In this document: positions 17,654 through 26,516 of the stretch, in pieces | How the letters are laid out: each line of letters begins with the position of its first letter | Position numbering within the stretch: the first letter of the stretch is position 1 | Source of the DNA: Chitinophaga sancti | Lineage (GTDB): Bacteria; Bacteroidota; Bacteroidia; Chitinophagales; Chitinophagaceae | Assembly: GCF_034087045.1 (NCBI RefSeq) | Contig: NZ_CP139247.1 | Location: 5,544,001-5,608,000 of the forward strand | Direction: 5' to 3' | Length of the DNA: 64,000 nucleotides | Made by a program: the position numbers and the translations under genes | Notes under the pieces: generated by a model | Told to the model about the DNA's origin: nothing | The model's input: only the letters and a program-made list of their open reading frames with translations | Databases searched by the model: none

Positions 17654-18067
17654 TACTGGTAAGAATATAAAATACTGTGCCACAATTCAGTCCGCTATCA
17701 ATTGACCACGATCATCATTATTCTTGAGAATGATCATTTCCTATGGAGCCGTACTGCCCTACCTTAGCAGTGATAATTATTCGAATTACTCACAATAAAT
17801 AACCCAACAGGATAATTTTTTATCTAATTGGTTTGATAACAAACACAGGCGATCAATAAGTAAAAGAGATCAGATGATCAAATGCAAACAGCCGGCTTAG
17901 CACCGGCTGTTCATTTTTTATTTCTTCAAAGGTCTGTTGCTGAACTGCTTTCCAGCCCTATAGACAGCGAATATTTTTCTGTTTTTTTATACTGAACGAA
18001 AGGCGGAGTCTTTCAATGAATATTATTATCATAAGGTAAGGACCACCTTTCGTACTGGCATATCATT
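17654..18067. other. 414-base gene-free segment
   Basis: No credible coding region. It holds a possible plus-strand promoter (TACCTTAG at 17760-17768 with a weak TTTC 19 bases upstream), a strong plus-strand terminator at 17887-17922, and AT-rich sequence before the LigD-like gene. A promoter and terminator about 120 bases apart with no ORF may delimit a small RNA. Confidence 0.35.
17887..17922 (+). terminator. Terminator with no gene upstream on its strand
   Basis: Nine-bp stem (17887-17895 with 17903-17911), 7-base loop and a CATTTTTTATTT tail. The nearest upstream gene is on the other strand, so this terminator has no annotated gene to serve. Confidence 0.75.
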
Positions 18068-18925
18068 ATGAAGAAAGATCCAATTCCTAAGGTGATCAAG
18101 CCTATGCTGGCTACGCTGGTCAACAAACCTTTTGATGAACCTGGCTGGTTGTATGAGGTAAAGTGGGATGGGTACAGGGCGGTGGCCTATTGCAACATGG
18201 GTAAAGTGAATATCCTTTCCAGAAATAATAAGCCTTTCAATGAAAAATTTTACCCGGTGTACGATGCGCTGTTGGCATGGGGTAACAATGCCGTGGTAGA
18301 TGGAGAAGATAAGAACTTTTTAGTGCCGGAAGATGCGGCTGCTTTGTTGTATATGGCAAACCTGGGTGCAATAGAGATGAATCCCTGGAACTCGACGATC
18401 CATAACCCGGATTATCCTGACTGGTGTATGATAGACCTCGATCCTGATAAGGGAAATACCTTTGAACAGGTGATAGAAATGGCACAAACAGTGAAGGTGG
18501 TATTAGATGAATTGAAGATAAAAAGTTATCCTAAAACTTCGGGGTCTACCGGCATTCATATTTACATTCCATTGGGGGCGAAATATACATATGAGGAGTG
18601 CCAGTTGTTCGGCAAAATTATCGCGACAGAGGTACATAAACGCTTACCGAAATTTACGTGTATAGATCGGATGACCCGTAACAGGAAAGGGAAATTGTAT
18701 ATTGACTATTTGCAAAACCAGCCCAAAGCTACGCTGGCGGCGCCCTATAGTCTGCGTCCAAAACCGGGAGCGACAGTATCAATGCCGCTGCATTGGGAGG
18801 AAGTGAAGAAAGGATTGCAAATGAAAAATTTCAATATTAAGAATGCGATTGGGAGGATCAAAAGTGAGGGAGATATTCTCAAAGGAGTGTTGGGAAGGGG
18901 AATTAGTCTAAAGAAATTGATATAA
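18068..18925 (+). CDS. LigD-like ligase-polymerase chimera with internal deletion
   Basis: 285 residues. Residues 8-80 are the start of an ATP-dependent DNA ligase domain: KPMLATL, motif I KWDGYR (Lys32), SRNNKPF and motif III VVDGE. At about residue 81 the sequence jumps into the middle of a LigD polymerase (AEP primase) domain: LLYMANLGAIEMNPW, then D-x-D in MIDLDPD (Asp123, Asp125), SGSTGIH (158-164) and YIDYLQN (Asp213), ending in RPKPGATVS. Bacteroidota LigD is usually 600-850 residues, with ligase before polymerase. Ligase motifs IV-VI and the N-terminal lobe of the polymerase are missing. The frame is intact, but the product is likely inactive in ligation; whether the retained polymerase motifs work is open. 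Confidence 0.8.
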   Translation: MKKDPIPKVIKPMLATLVNKPFDEPGWLYEVKWDGYRAVAYCNMGKVNILSRNNKPFNEKFYPVYDALLAWGNNAVVDGEDKNFLVPEDAAALLYMANLGAIEMNPWNSTIHNPDYPDWCMIDLDPDKGNTFEQVIEMAQTVKVVLDELKIKSYPKTSGSTGIHIYIPLGAKYTYEECQLFGKIIATEVHKRLPKFTCIDRMTRNRKGKLYIDYLQNQPKATLAAPYSLRPKPGATVSMPLHWEEVKKGLQMKNFNIKNAIGRIKSEGDILKGVLGRGISLKKLI

Positions 18926-19036
18926 TTAATGATTCGGGATTTTGAAATTAAGAATATTTTAATCCATTGCTGAGAAAAGGTTAGATCAATCCTGGGAAAT
19001 TAATTGTAATTTTCTAAGGTTAAGACCTTTTCTGAT

Positions 19037-20728
19037 ATGAAACTTCGTGTAGCCCATCTGCTGTTTTTATTTCTTGGTATTTCTGTAAAGGCGCAGCAAC
19101 GCCCGAATATCATTGTGATCTTAAGTGATGACATGGGATATTCTGATATTGGTTGTTATGGAAGTGAGATCCATACACCGAATCTGGATCAGCTGGCCCA
19201 GACGGGGATACGGTTTTCACAGTTTTATAATGGGGCAAGGTGCTGTCCTACCCGTGCATCCCTGCTCACAGGCTTGTATCCCCATCAGGCAGGAATGGGC
19301 TGGATGCGGGATACGGATTACCAGTTGCCCGGTTACAGGGGAGACCTTAATCCTAAAGCCACTACGATGGCAGAGGTAGCTAAGTCCGCAGGTTATTCAA
19401 CATTCCTGGCAGGTAAATGGCATGTGAGTCAGAATATCAAAGAGGATGGGCCCAAAACAAGCTGGCCGTTACAGCGTGGGTTTGACCGGTATTATGGCAC
19501 GATACAGGGTGCGGGTAGTTATTTCGATCCGGCGGCATTGTGTAGAGACAATCATTTGATCTCTCCTTTTACAGATCCGGAATATAAGACGGATAGCTTT
19601 TATTATACAGATGCCATTACACATGAGGCCATCCGGTTTATAAAAGAAAGAGATGCCAGCAAACCTTTCTTTTTATATGTAACCTATACAGCGGCACACT
19701 GGCCATTGCATGCCAGGCCGGCAGATATTGCAAAATACAAAGGGAAGTATGATAAAGGCTGGGATGTGGTGCGGGATGCACGATTCAGAAAGCTACGGCA
19801 GGAAGGTTTATTATCCAACAATACAGAATTAGCACCGGCAGATTATCCCGGTTGGGATAACGGGGTTGACAAAGCCGTGCAGGCGGCACGCATGGAAATA
19901 TATGCAGCGATAATAGATGATATGGACCAGGGTGTTGGGGCAATTCTTGCCACTTTAAAACAGCAAGGCATTGACAATAACACCGTCATCATGTACATGC
20001 AGGACAATGGTGGTTGTGCGGAAGATATTGGTGCTACAGGGGTTACGGGCAACTGGGCACCACATCCGGAAACGCTGAAGCCATTGAAAAAAGATGAAAT
20101 CTCTTATGCCACCATTCCGCAAATTACAAGAGATGGGAAGCTGGTGCAGAAAGGAAAAGGTGTGATTGGGGGACCTGATTCTACCTATATTTCCTACGGA
20201 AAGTTTTGGGCGAATGTGTCTAATACACCATTTAGAGAGTATAAACATTGGGTGCATGAAGGCGGCATCTCTACGCCGCTCATTGTTCATTATCCGGGAG
20301 TGATCACCGGAAAGAATAAGATAACGCCTTTTGTAGGACATATAATTGATATTATGCCAACGATCGTAGAATTGACAGGGGCGACATATGCGGGTAGCAT
20401 CCCATTGGAAGGGGTGAGCCTGGTGCCGTTGTTTAAGGGGAAATCGCTGGATAGAGGAAAAGCTATTTGCTGGGAGCATGAAATGAATAAAGCAGTACGT
20501 CTCGGCGACTGGAAACTGGTATCTAAAGGAGAATTACTAAAAGATAAAGAACATTATAAAGAGGGGAAATGGGAGTTGTATAATATGAAAAAGGATAGAA
20601 GTGAGCTACATGACCTGTCAGAGCTCTATCCGGAGAAGGTACAGGAATTAAGTGCTATCTGGAACGCCTATGCCAAACGGGTAGGAGTATTACCCGCACC
20701 GTGGAAACCATTGTTAGATTTAAACTAA
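19037..20728 (+). CDS. Arylsulfatase (S1 family, Cys-type), exported
   Basis: 563 residues with a signal peptide ending in VKAQ. The N-terminal metal site is IIVILSDDMGYSDIGCYG, and the formylglycine site is C-C-P-T-R-A-S with Cys69 as the residue to be converted, followed by LLTGLYPHQAGMG. GKWHV near 130 and MQDNGG near 320 are further family marks. It cleaves sulfate esters, probably on polysaccharides, in the periplasm. A maturase of the required kind is encoded at 4.1-5.2 kb. The gene stands alone between the LigD-like gene and a decayed ABC permease. Confidence 0.9.
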   Translation: MKLRVAHLLFLFLGISVKAQQRPNIIVILSDDMGYSDIGCYGSEIHTPNLDQLAQTGIRFSQFYNGARCCPTRASLLTGLYPHQAGMGWMRDTDYQLPGYRGDLNPKATTMAEVAKSAGYSTFLAGKWHVSQNIKEDGPKTSWPLQRGFDRYYGTIQGAGSYFDPAALCRDNHLISPFTDPEYKTDSFYYTDAITHEAIRFIKERDASKPFFLYVTYTAAHWPLHARPADIAKYKGKYDKGWDVVRDARFRKLRQEGLLSNNTELAPADYPGWDNGVDKAVQAARMEIYAAIIDDMDQGVGAILATLKQQGIDNNTVIMYMQDNGGCAEDIGATGVTGNWAPHPETLKPLKKDEISYATIPQITRDGKLVQKGKGVIGGPDSTYISYGKFWANVSNTPFREYKHWVHEGGISTPLIVHYPGVITGKNKITPFVGHIIDIMPTIVELTGATYAGSIPLEGVSLVPLFKGKSLDRGKAICWEHEMNKAVRLGDWKLVSKGELLKDKEHYKEGKWELYNMKKDRSELHDLSELYPEKVQELSAIWNAYAKRVGVLPAPWKPLLDLN

Positions 20729-20861
20729 TCGTTCGCTATCGGACACGCCAAAAGGTGAAACCGAGCATATATTAGTTTTAAATAATCATACGCAATTTAT
20801 AATCATATCATAAAGAACAGGCATATTCCGTGTATGCAGGTGGTAGCTAATCTCTACCCTT

Positions 20862-21972
20862 ATGATCAGGACTTATATCAAAATCGCCTATAGAAATCTG
20901 GTCAGTAATAAACTGTACACAGGCATCAATATTTTAGGACTTACACTGGGGATCCTATCCTGCGTTGCCATTTGGGTAACGTGCAACTTCGAGCTGAGTT
21001 ATGAGAACTTCCAACCTGGTAAAGAGCATATTTACAGGGTAGTAGGAGATAGAATGGCACCAGAAGGCAGGCATGATTTTTTTTCAATGCCGCCGGATCC
21101 TGCAGCAGACGCCATCAGGGGGCATATCAGCGGAATAGCTGAGGTAGCGGACCTTCACGCATTTTATACCAAAGTCGATGTGCCCAATGGAAAGCGGTTT
21201 CCTGCTGCTGACAGCCGGCAGGAATGTACAGGCATCTGATAGTATGAGAGAGTTTATCATCAATGAAAGTGCGGCGAAGGCATTGGGGTTTGCCCATCCG
21301 GAAGATGCGATTGGAAAGGTTGCGGAAAGCGGCATGAGTGACGACGCCTCTCCTATCTGCCCGATTGTAGGTGTGGTAGCTGATTTTCATGCGCAGTCAT
21401 TGCATGAAGCAATCAAGCCTGCATTTTTTACAGCATCTAAATTGTTCGCGATCAACCTGAGTGTAAAATTACATAGCGCAAATTTCTCTCAGATCACAGC
21501 GGCTTATAATAAGGTATATCCGAATGAGGAGTTTGAATATAAATTCTTTGACTATACGATAGCGGGGTTCTATGCCAAGGAGCAAAAGACGGCGGCGATA
21601 TTAAATACAGCGACTACAATGGCGATATTGATTTCCTGTATGGGGTTGTTATGGTTGGCAGCATTTAGCATCCGGCAACGTACCAAGGAGATTGGTTTGC
21701 GCAAGATATTAGGTGCCAGTGTGGGGAATATTGTGCTATTACTGACTAAGAACTTTATTGCTTTAGTAATAATCTCTATTGTAATTGCGGCACCGCTTGC
21801 GTGGTATGCCATGGATCTGTGGCTTGCGGATTTTGCTTACAGGGTGGATATATGAGTTGGGTTATTTTTATTGGCGGGTGTCCTGGCGGTGGGGATTGCA
21901 ATGGTAACGGTAAGCTTTCAGGCGTTGAGTGCGGCACTTGTAAACCCGGCGAAAAGTATAAAAACGGAGTAA
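20862..21972 (+). pseudogene. Decayed MacB/FtsX-type ABC transporter permease
   Basis: The N-terminal part (MIRTYIKIAYRNLVSNKLYTGINILGLTLG) is a typical start of an about 790-residue Bacteroidota ABC permease. After about 112 residues (VDVPNGKRF) the frame shifts and the sequence jumps to the region before the second FtsX domain (LLTAGRN... EFIINESAAKALGF). The final FtsX domain follows (AAFSIRQRTKEIGLRKILGASVGNIVLLL), then an in-frame TGA at 21853-21855, after which the normal tail resumes (VGLFLLAGVLAVGIA to NPAKSIKTE) and stops at 21972. So the gene has a large internal deletion, a frameshift and a stop. Confidence 0.85.
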
Positions 21973-22014
21973 ATAAAAATTCTAAAAAATCAGTTCATGG
22001 CCTCCTGCATTAAC

Positions 22015-22048
22015 CCGGTAGGTGCCTGCAGCAGCAGGCACCTACCGG
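22015..22048. repeat. Perfect 15-bp inverted repeat
   Basis: Arms 22015-22029 and 22034-22048 with a 4-base loop AGCA, GC-rich, directly upstream of a second, longer hairpin. It has no T-run and may be a palindromic repeat element or part of a double terminator after the decayed permease gene. Confidence 0.6.
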
Positions 22049-22054
22049 CCCCCT

Positions 22055-22095
22055 GCAAAAAATCGCTTCTGCCGAAGGCGGAAGCGATTTTTTGC
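22055..22095 (+). terminator. 19-bp terminator hairpin
   Basis: Arms 22055-22073 and 22077-22095, one G-U pair, loop GAA; the right arm ends in a T-run inside the stem. It lies between the decayed permease gene and the small membrane protein. Confidence 0.8.
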
Positions 22096-22139
22096 CATTT
22101 TATTTCTATCTTGTTTTCAAACAAACCCTGCCAACTCAC

Positions 22140-22478
22140 ATGAAACTCAAAGTCGTTCGCAAATTTCTCGAATACCTCTACTCCAACTACATCGGCAACT
22201 TCATCGGCTTCGTCATCGGCATGATCTCCACCCGCCTTATCTCCCACTTCTTCACCACCCGTTCCATCCACAACCTCTGGGGCCTCACCACCCACAAAAC
22301 CATTGTATCCAAACATACTTACACCAACCTCGAATGGGGCATTTCCATCATTATCGGGTTCATCGTGTTCGAACTCGTCTCCAAATGGCTCAAAAAGAAA
22401 ATGGACGAGATCCTTCCCCGTTACAAACTCACCCAATGGCTGGTCGACAACCCTATCACACCTATTGAAAATCAATAA
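22140..22478 (+). CDS. Small two-helix membrane protein of unknown function
   Basis: 112 residues from the ATG at 22140 (MKLKVVRKFLEYLYSN). Hydrophobic helices lie at about 16-32 (GNFIGFVIGMISTRLI) and 68-84 (EWGISIIIGFIVFELV), with a basic loop and a C-terminal amphipathic part. An upstream in-frame ATG at 22092 falls in the terminator region and is unlikely. No family recognised. Confidence 0.65.
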   Translation: MKLKVVRKFLEYLYSNYIGNFIGFVIGMISTRLISHFFTTRSIHNLWGLTTHKTIVSKHTYTNLEWGISIIIGFIVFELVSKWLKKKMDEILPRYKLTQWLVDNPITPIENQ

Positions 22479-22607
22479 CTTAATTCTCACAAAGCCGAAA
22501 ACCACCTTTTCTACCCCCTAAAAACAGCTGTAAAAAGGGAACATTCCGGCCTGTTTTCCCGATTCGTTTTAGATGACCTTTGAATCATCAATCAAACAAA
22601 CCGGGAC

Positions 22608-24266
22608 ATGAATATTAAAAATGCCACAACTGTATCCAATGGACTCCCTATAGGTGCGATCGCCACCTTTGGCGGAGACCTCTCAAACAGGGATCAGTTA
22701 CAGGCATTGGAAAAAGAAGGTTGGTTACTGTGCGATGGTAGTTCATTCCCTACCAAAGAATATCCGGAACTCTACGCCGCCATTGGCAATGCCCACGGTG
22801 GAGACGAATCATATTTCAACATTCCTGATCTGATCGGACGTTTTCTGAGAGGGACATTACATAAGGCCAGGGGTACAGACCCGGACGCCAAAAACCGGGT
22901 TGCAGCCGCACCCGGGGGCGCTACGGGCAACCATACCGGCTCTTTGCAAAAGACTGCCACCGGTCTGCCTGCATCACTCTGGTCCCTCTCCATCACCGGT
23001 GCCCATAACCATACCTGCGGCAGGCTTACTGCCAATATGCACAGGGCATGGAGCGGCTCCCGGCAAGAAATGGCCAGAGGAAATCAAACAATTGCCACAG
23101 AACCGGGGGGCGCACACTTTCACACACTCACAGGATTTGACAATGCGACCCTTCCTATTAACGTGGCTTTATATTTCGTCATAAAATGCCGTGCACCACA
23201 AGTGCCTGCCGGCATCTTACCGGCAGGCACTATTACCGCCTTCGGAGGCCCACTGCCTCACATACCGGCAGAATGGCTCTATTGCGATGGCAAACCTTAT
23301 GCATATACGGATCACCCTGTCCTGTCAGAAACGATCCTGGGCAACTTTGGCGGAGATGGTCTTAAAATTATTAATGTCCCGGACTTAAGGGGATATTTTC
23401 TCAGAGGTACTAGTCACTTAACTAACAGGGACCCGGATGCGGATACCCGCCATGCCCTTCACAAAGGGGGAAACACGGGCGACAACATCGGCTCAGTGGA
23501 GTATTATGCCACCGCATCTCCTCCCGGCATTACCACCACTACAGCCGGTGCACACAGTCACCAGGTTGAAAGTGTGCCCGTGTCTACCCAAACTGCGGCC
23601 AAAGGCGCCACAGGATTCAATGCCTACAACTGTATCGCATGGACGGACGATACCGAACAAACAAACACTGCCGGAGAACATCTGCACACCATCCAGGGCG
23701 GCGACCAGGAAACAAGGCCTGAAAACATCTACGCCGATTTCCTCATTGCTGCAGCAGACATCGTGGGCGCAGCGCCTCCAATAGGCACCATCATGCCATT
23801 TGGTGGTGACATAACGGACAGGGACGTACAAATAAAACTGCAGGCAGCAGGCTGGTTTCCCTGCGATGGCAGTTCCCTGCGCAGGCATACATACCGCGAA
23901 CTGTTTGACATAATCGGTACACACTTCGGTGCGGCACCACTCACATTTGCCCTGCCCGATCTGCGCGGTTATTTTGTAACAGGAGCAGGCAAACTAAAAG
24001 TTGGCACCATACAGGTGATCTCTACTACTGGCTCACCAGCCAATCCGATTATCACCACCACCAATGGAAAGCATACACATGCCATCTACCGTGTGCCCGC
24101 CGAAAGGCATGCGATAGATCCTTCAGATGGTTATGAACTGGCATCCTTCAATGCAGAAGAAAGTGAGACTTCAAATGATGGCGATCACTCTCACCTGGTA
24201 GCAGGCGGCGACCGGGAGTCAAGACCAATCAATGTAAATGTAGATTACATCATCCGATTTAAATAG
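22608..24266 (+). CDS. Three-copy tail-collar-domain protein
   Basis: 552 residues made of three copies of a phage tail-collar-like domain. Each copy has the G-x-I/T-x-x-FGG start, the W-x-x-CDGS/K box (near residues 38, 225 and 413), a (N/A)(I/L)PDL(R/I)G(Y/R)F motif and a HxH-type block ending in D-x-x-x-RP-x-N (for example GGDQETRPENIYADF). The family includes microcystin-dependent-protein-like chromosomal collar proteins. There is no signal peptide, no other phage gene nearby, and no recognisable partner. It could be a fibre of a contractile or extracellular apparatus encoded elsewhere; that is inference. Confidence 0.82.
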   Translation: MNIKNATTVSNGLPIGAIATFGGDLSNRDQLQALEKEGWLLCDGSSFPTKEYPELYAAIGNAHGGDESYFNIPDLIGRFLRGTLHKARGTDPDAKNRVAAAPGGATGNHTGSLQKTATGLPASLWSLSITGAHNHTCGRLTANMHRAWSGSRQEMARGNQTIATEPGGAHFHTLTGFDNATLPINVALYFVIKCRAPQVPAGILPAGTITAFGGPLPHIPAEWLYCDGKPYAYTDHPVLSETILGNFGGDGLKIINVPDLRGYFLRGTSHLTNRDPDADTRHALHKGGNTGDNIGSVEYYATASPPGITTTTAGAHSHQVESVPVSTQTAAKGATGFNAYNCIAWTDDTEQTNTAGEHLHTIQGGDQETRPENIYADFLIAAADIVGAAPPIGTIMPFGGDITDRDVQIKLQAAGWFPCDGSSLRRHTYRELFDIIGTHFGAAPLTFALPDLRGYFVTGAGKLKVGTIQVISTTGSPANPIITTTNGKHTHAIYRVPAERHAIDPSDGYELASFNAEESETSNDGDHSHLVAGGDRESRPINVNVDYIIRFK

Positions 24267-24307
24267 GCCTTTCATCCTTATACATCCCCCTCAATCATAA
24301 CCTGCGC

Positions 24308-24383
24308 ACTACTTTCAGAAAGGTACGTGGACAAGGCGGCTCATGGGCTAGGTAGCTGCCCTCCACTGCCTTTTGAAAGTAGT
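24308..24383. other. Structured intergenic element with three nested helices
   Basis: Outer helix 24308-24323 with 24369-24383 (near-complementary, about 15 bp with a small internal mismatch), middle helix 24327-24330 with 24363-24366, inner helix 24335-24341 with 24354-24360. It fills the 180-base gap between the collar protein and the lipoprotein gene. It has no T-run, so it is not a plain terminator; it may be an RNA element or a palindromic repeat. Confidence 0.45.
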
Positions 24384-24446
24384 AACGGGTGAATTGTCAG
24401 AATTAAGACAGTTTTTTATACATTTAGGTACACCTTAAACCATTTA

Positions 24447-25082
24447 ATGTTTATGAACATCCCTGTTGCCATTATCTCCATAGCTATGGTAGCTATGACT
24501 ATGACTGCCTGTCAACCAAAACAATCACCTTCCATACCGGAAGATGACCACAAGGACACGCCTACGTTAGGATTGCTGGACAAAGACACTATCAGTATTG
24601 AGTTTGCAAAAATCTATGTGAAAAATTATGCAAAACGTGCCGGTAAAATCCCGGTGGATTCAGATTTCTGGGATGGCTCCACTGCAATGATCGATGGCAA
24701 ACCTCACAAGATGGGCTCCAATACACGCACCGTATGGTTCAGCGTTTCAAAACTGAGAGCACTCGTTGACCAGCTGGAAAAAGAGGGCGGCGATGGTATC
24801 CGTTTTTATCTGGCATCGTACGACAGTACTTACAACAAGTACGACAGCACGCATACACACATCCCGGAGAAACCATATTGGAACCGTAACACGCTTGTGA
24901 TGGTGACTACCCGGGATTCTACCAGAAATGACAGCATCTTCCATTGGGATTATTACAACAACGACCCACATGGCACTGTAAGGAAAGGCCGTATCGTACT
25001 GGCTGCACCTGAAAACCGTGGCGAACTGTGTCCACCGCCTGCTAACTGTAAGTCTGCCGGCGCACTGTTAATTACTGAATGA
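24447..25082 (+). CDS. Lipoprotein of unknown function
   Basis: 211 residues. Hydrophobic signal followed by a lipobox MTAC with Cys22, so the mature chain is lipid-anchored. The body is hydrophilic and ends in a Cys/Pro-rich patch (RGELCPPPANCKS). No family recognised. Fourteen bases separate it from the membrane protein of the signalling operon on the same strand, so it may be cotranscribed with the two-component system. Confidence 0.7.
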   Translation: MFMNIPVAIISIAMVAMTMTACQPKQSPSIPEDDHKDTPTLGLLDKDTISIEFAKIYVKNYAKRAGKIPVDSDFWDGSTAMIDGKPHKMGSNTRTVWFSVSKLRALVDQLEKEGGDGIRFYLASYDSTYNKYDSTHTHIPEKPYWNRNTLVMVTTRDSTRNDSIFHWDYYNNDPHGTVRKGRIVLAAPENRGELCPPPANCKSAGALLITE

Positions 25083-25096
25083 TTTGACTATACAGC

Positions 25097-25774
25097 ATGA
25101 AATTATATTTTACAGTCAATACCGTCGCAGAAATGATCTGCCTGTTAATAGGGGTGTTTTGTCTTGCAAAAGACAAAACGCCCATATGGCGGTATTTTAT
25201 CATCTTCTTGTTGCTAACCTGTGTGACTGAACTAACAGGTATATATATCCGGGAAATGACAGACATGTCCAATGCGCCCTTATATAATGTATACCTATTG
25301 GTAGAATGTGGTTTTATTAGTTATTTTTTCTATTATCTGTACCTGCAATACACCAATAAACGCAGTACGCTCATCCTCTGGCTATGTATATTTCTGGCCA
25401 TGTATGTACGGGAAAGTCAACTCCTTCATTTTGCAAAGTTCGTAAACGTTACTGCCTCTACAGAATCTGTAGTATTTGTATTGGCAAGTCTTTATTTTTA
25501 TTATCTTATCTTAAGGGACGAAAAGTATGTAGTCCTGAATACCTACGCGCCATTTTGGTGGGTGAATGGAACCCTTATATTTTACTTTGGTAGTACAGCG
25601 ACCAATATTTTCAATGATTATCTGGTGCATGACAAAATCTCGCTTATTTCTTCTTCGATCAGGTATGTCACCTTTTCAATCCTGAATGTGTTGTTGTATG
25701 CCTGTTGGTCATACGCTTTTATATGCAGATTTCTTCAAAGGAAGTATTATTCCTCATCGGTCTCACAACCATAA
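25097..25774 (+). CDS. Integral membrane protein of a signalling operon
   Basis: 225 residues with about seven hydrophobic helices (starting VAEMICLLIGVFCLA, then YFIIFLLLTCVTELTG, NVYLLVECGFISYFFYYLYL and others) and short loops. No enzymatic motif. Its 3' end overlaps the histidine kinase start by 52 bases, so the two are translationally linked. It is likely an accessory sensor or membrane partner for the kinase, which has only one membrane segment of its own. Function unproven. Confidence 0.75.
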   Translation: MKLYFTVNTVAEMICLLIGVFCLAKDKTPIWRYFIIFLLLTCVTELTGIYIREMTDMSNAPLYNVYLLVECGFISYFFYYLYLQYTNKRSTLILWLCIFLAMYVRESQLLHFAKFVNVTASTESVVFVLASLYFYYLILRDEKYVVLNTYAPFWWVNGTLIFYFGSTATNIFNDYLVHDKISLISSSIRYVTFSILNVLLYACWSYAFICRFLQRKYYSSSVSQP

Positions 25775-26508
25775 TTTTTCTGATTGCCCCCTTGTTCCTG
25801 ATAGTATATGTGAACCTCTATAACCGACGGAAAAAGAAGCATGCGGAAGAAAAGGAAAGCCTGAAACAGGCATTTGACACCGAATTGTTGAAAACCCAAA
25901 TGGAGGTCCAGGAGCAAACCCTGAAGACCATTGGTTACGACTTACATGACAATATCGGACAGTTGCTGGGCCTTACGGTAATGACCCTGGGTTCTATCAA
26001 CGTACAAGATACAGAGAAGGCCGGCGAAAAGGTGGCCGCGGCGGAAGCACTTGCCAAAAGGGCGGTGAAAGAGCTGCGGGCACTATCCCGGTTATTGCAT
26101 GGCGAAGAGCTCCTGAACAGGGGGCTGGTAGATGCTATTGCCTTTGAACTCGAGTACCTGGAACGATCGGACCTGTTTCGTATTTCCTATACACACCCTG
26201 ATACTCCCCTCCCACCCGTTGCAGATAAAGCGACGATCACCTTCCGTCTATTCCAGGAGATCCTGAATAATATCGTGCGGCATGCACAAGCCAATGAAAT
26301 TGTTATTAACTTAGCGTTTGCTGGTAATGTATTAACCTTGTCTATACAGGATAATGGTAATGGATTTGATGTGGCTGAAATCATGAAGCAGCACAAAGGC
26401 ATGGGATTACAGAATATCCAGAAGCGGGCAGGCATGATTGGCGGGCATACCCAGATCCAATCAGCACCCGGTGCCGGCACTACGATTAAGATAACGATTC
26501 CTTACTAA
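25723..26508 (+). CDS. Sensor histidine kinase (HisKA_3 / NarX-like)
   Basis: 261 residues from the ATG at 25723; a TTG at 25705 is an alternative start. One N-terminal membrane helix (VLFLIGLTTIIFLIAPLFLIVYV), a coiled region, then the HisKA_3 H-box YDLHDNIGQLLG with the phospho-accepting His, and an HATPase domain with EILNNIVRHAQA (N box), DNGNGFD and GMGLQNIQKRA (G boxes). No large sensor domain, so signal input may come from the overlapping membrane protein. It phosphorylates the response regulator encoded 8 bases downstream. Confidence 0.9.
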   Translation: MQISSKEVLFLIGLTTIIFLIAPLFLIVYVNLYNRRKKKHAEEKESLKQAFDTELLKTQMEVQEQTLKTIGYDLHDNIGQLLGLTVMTLGSINVQDTEKAGEKVAAAEALAKRAVKELRALSRLLHGEELLNRGLVDAIAFELEYLERSDLFRISYTHPDTPLPPVADKATITFRLFQEILNNIVRHAQANEIVINLAFAGNVLTLSIQDNGNGFDVAEIMKQHKGMGLQNIQKRAGMIGGHTQIQSAPGAGTTIKITIPY

Positions 26509-26516
26509 ATAAAATT

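Noticed and set aside
22608..24266. Prophage remnant because of tail-collar domains
   Set aside because: No integrase, capsid, terminase or tail genes nearby; collar domains occur in ordinary chromosomal proteins of Bacteroidota.
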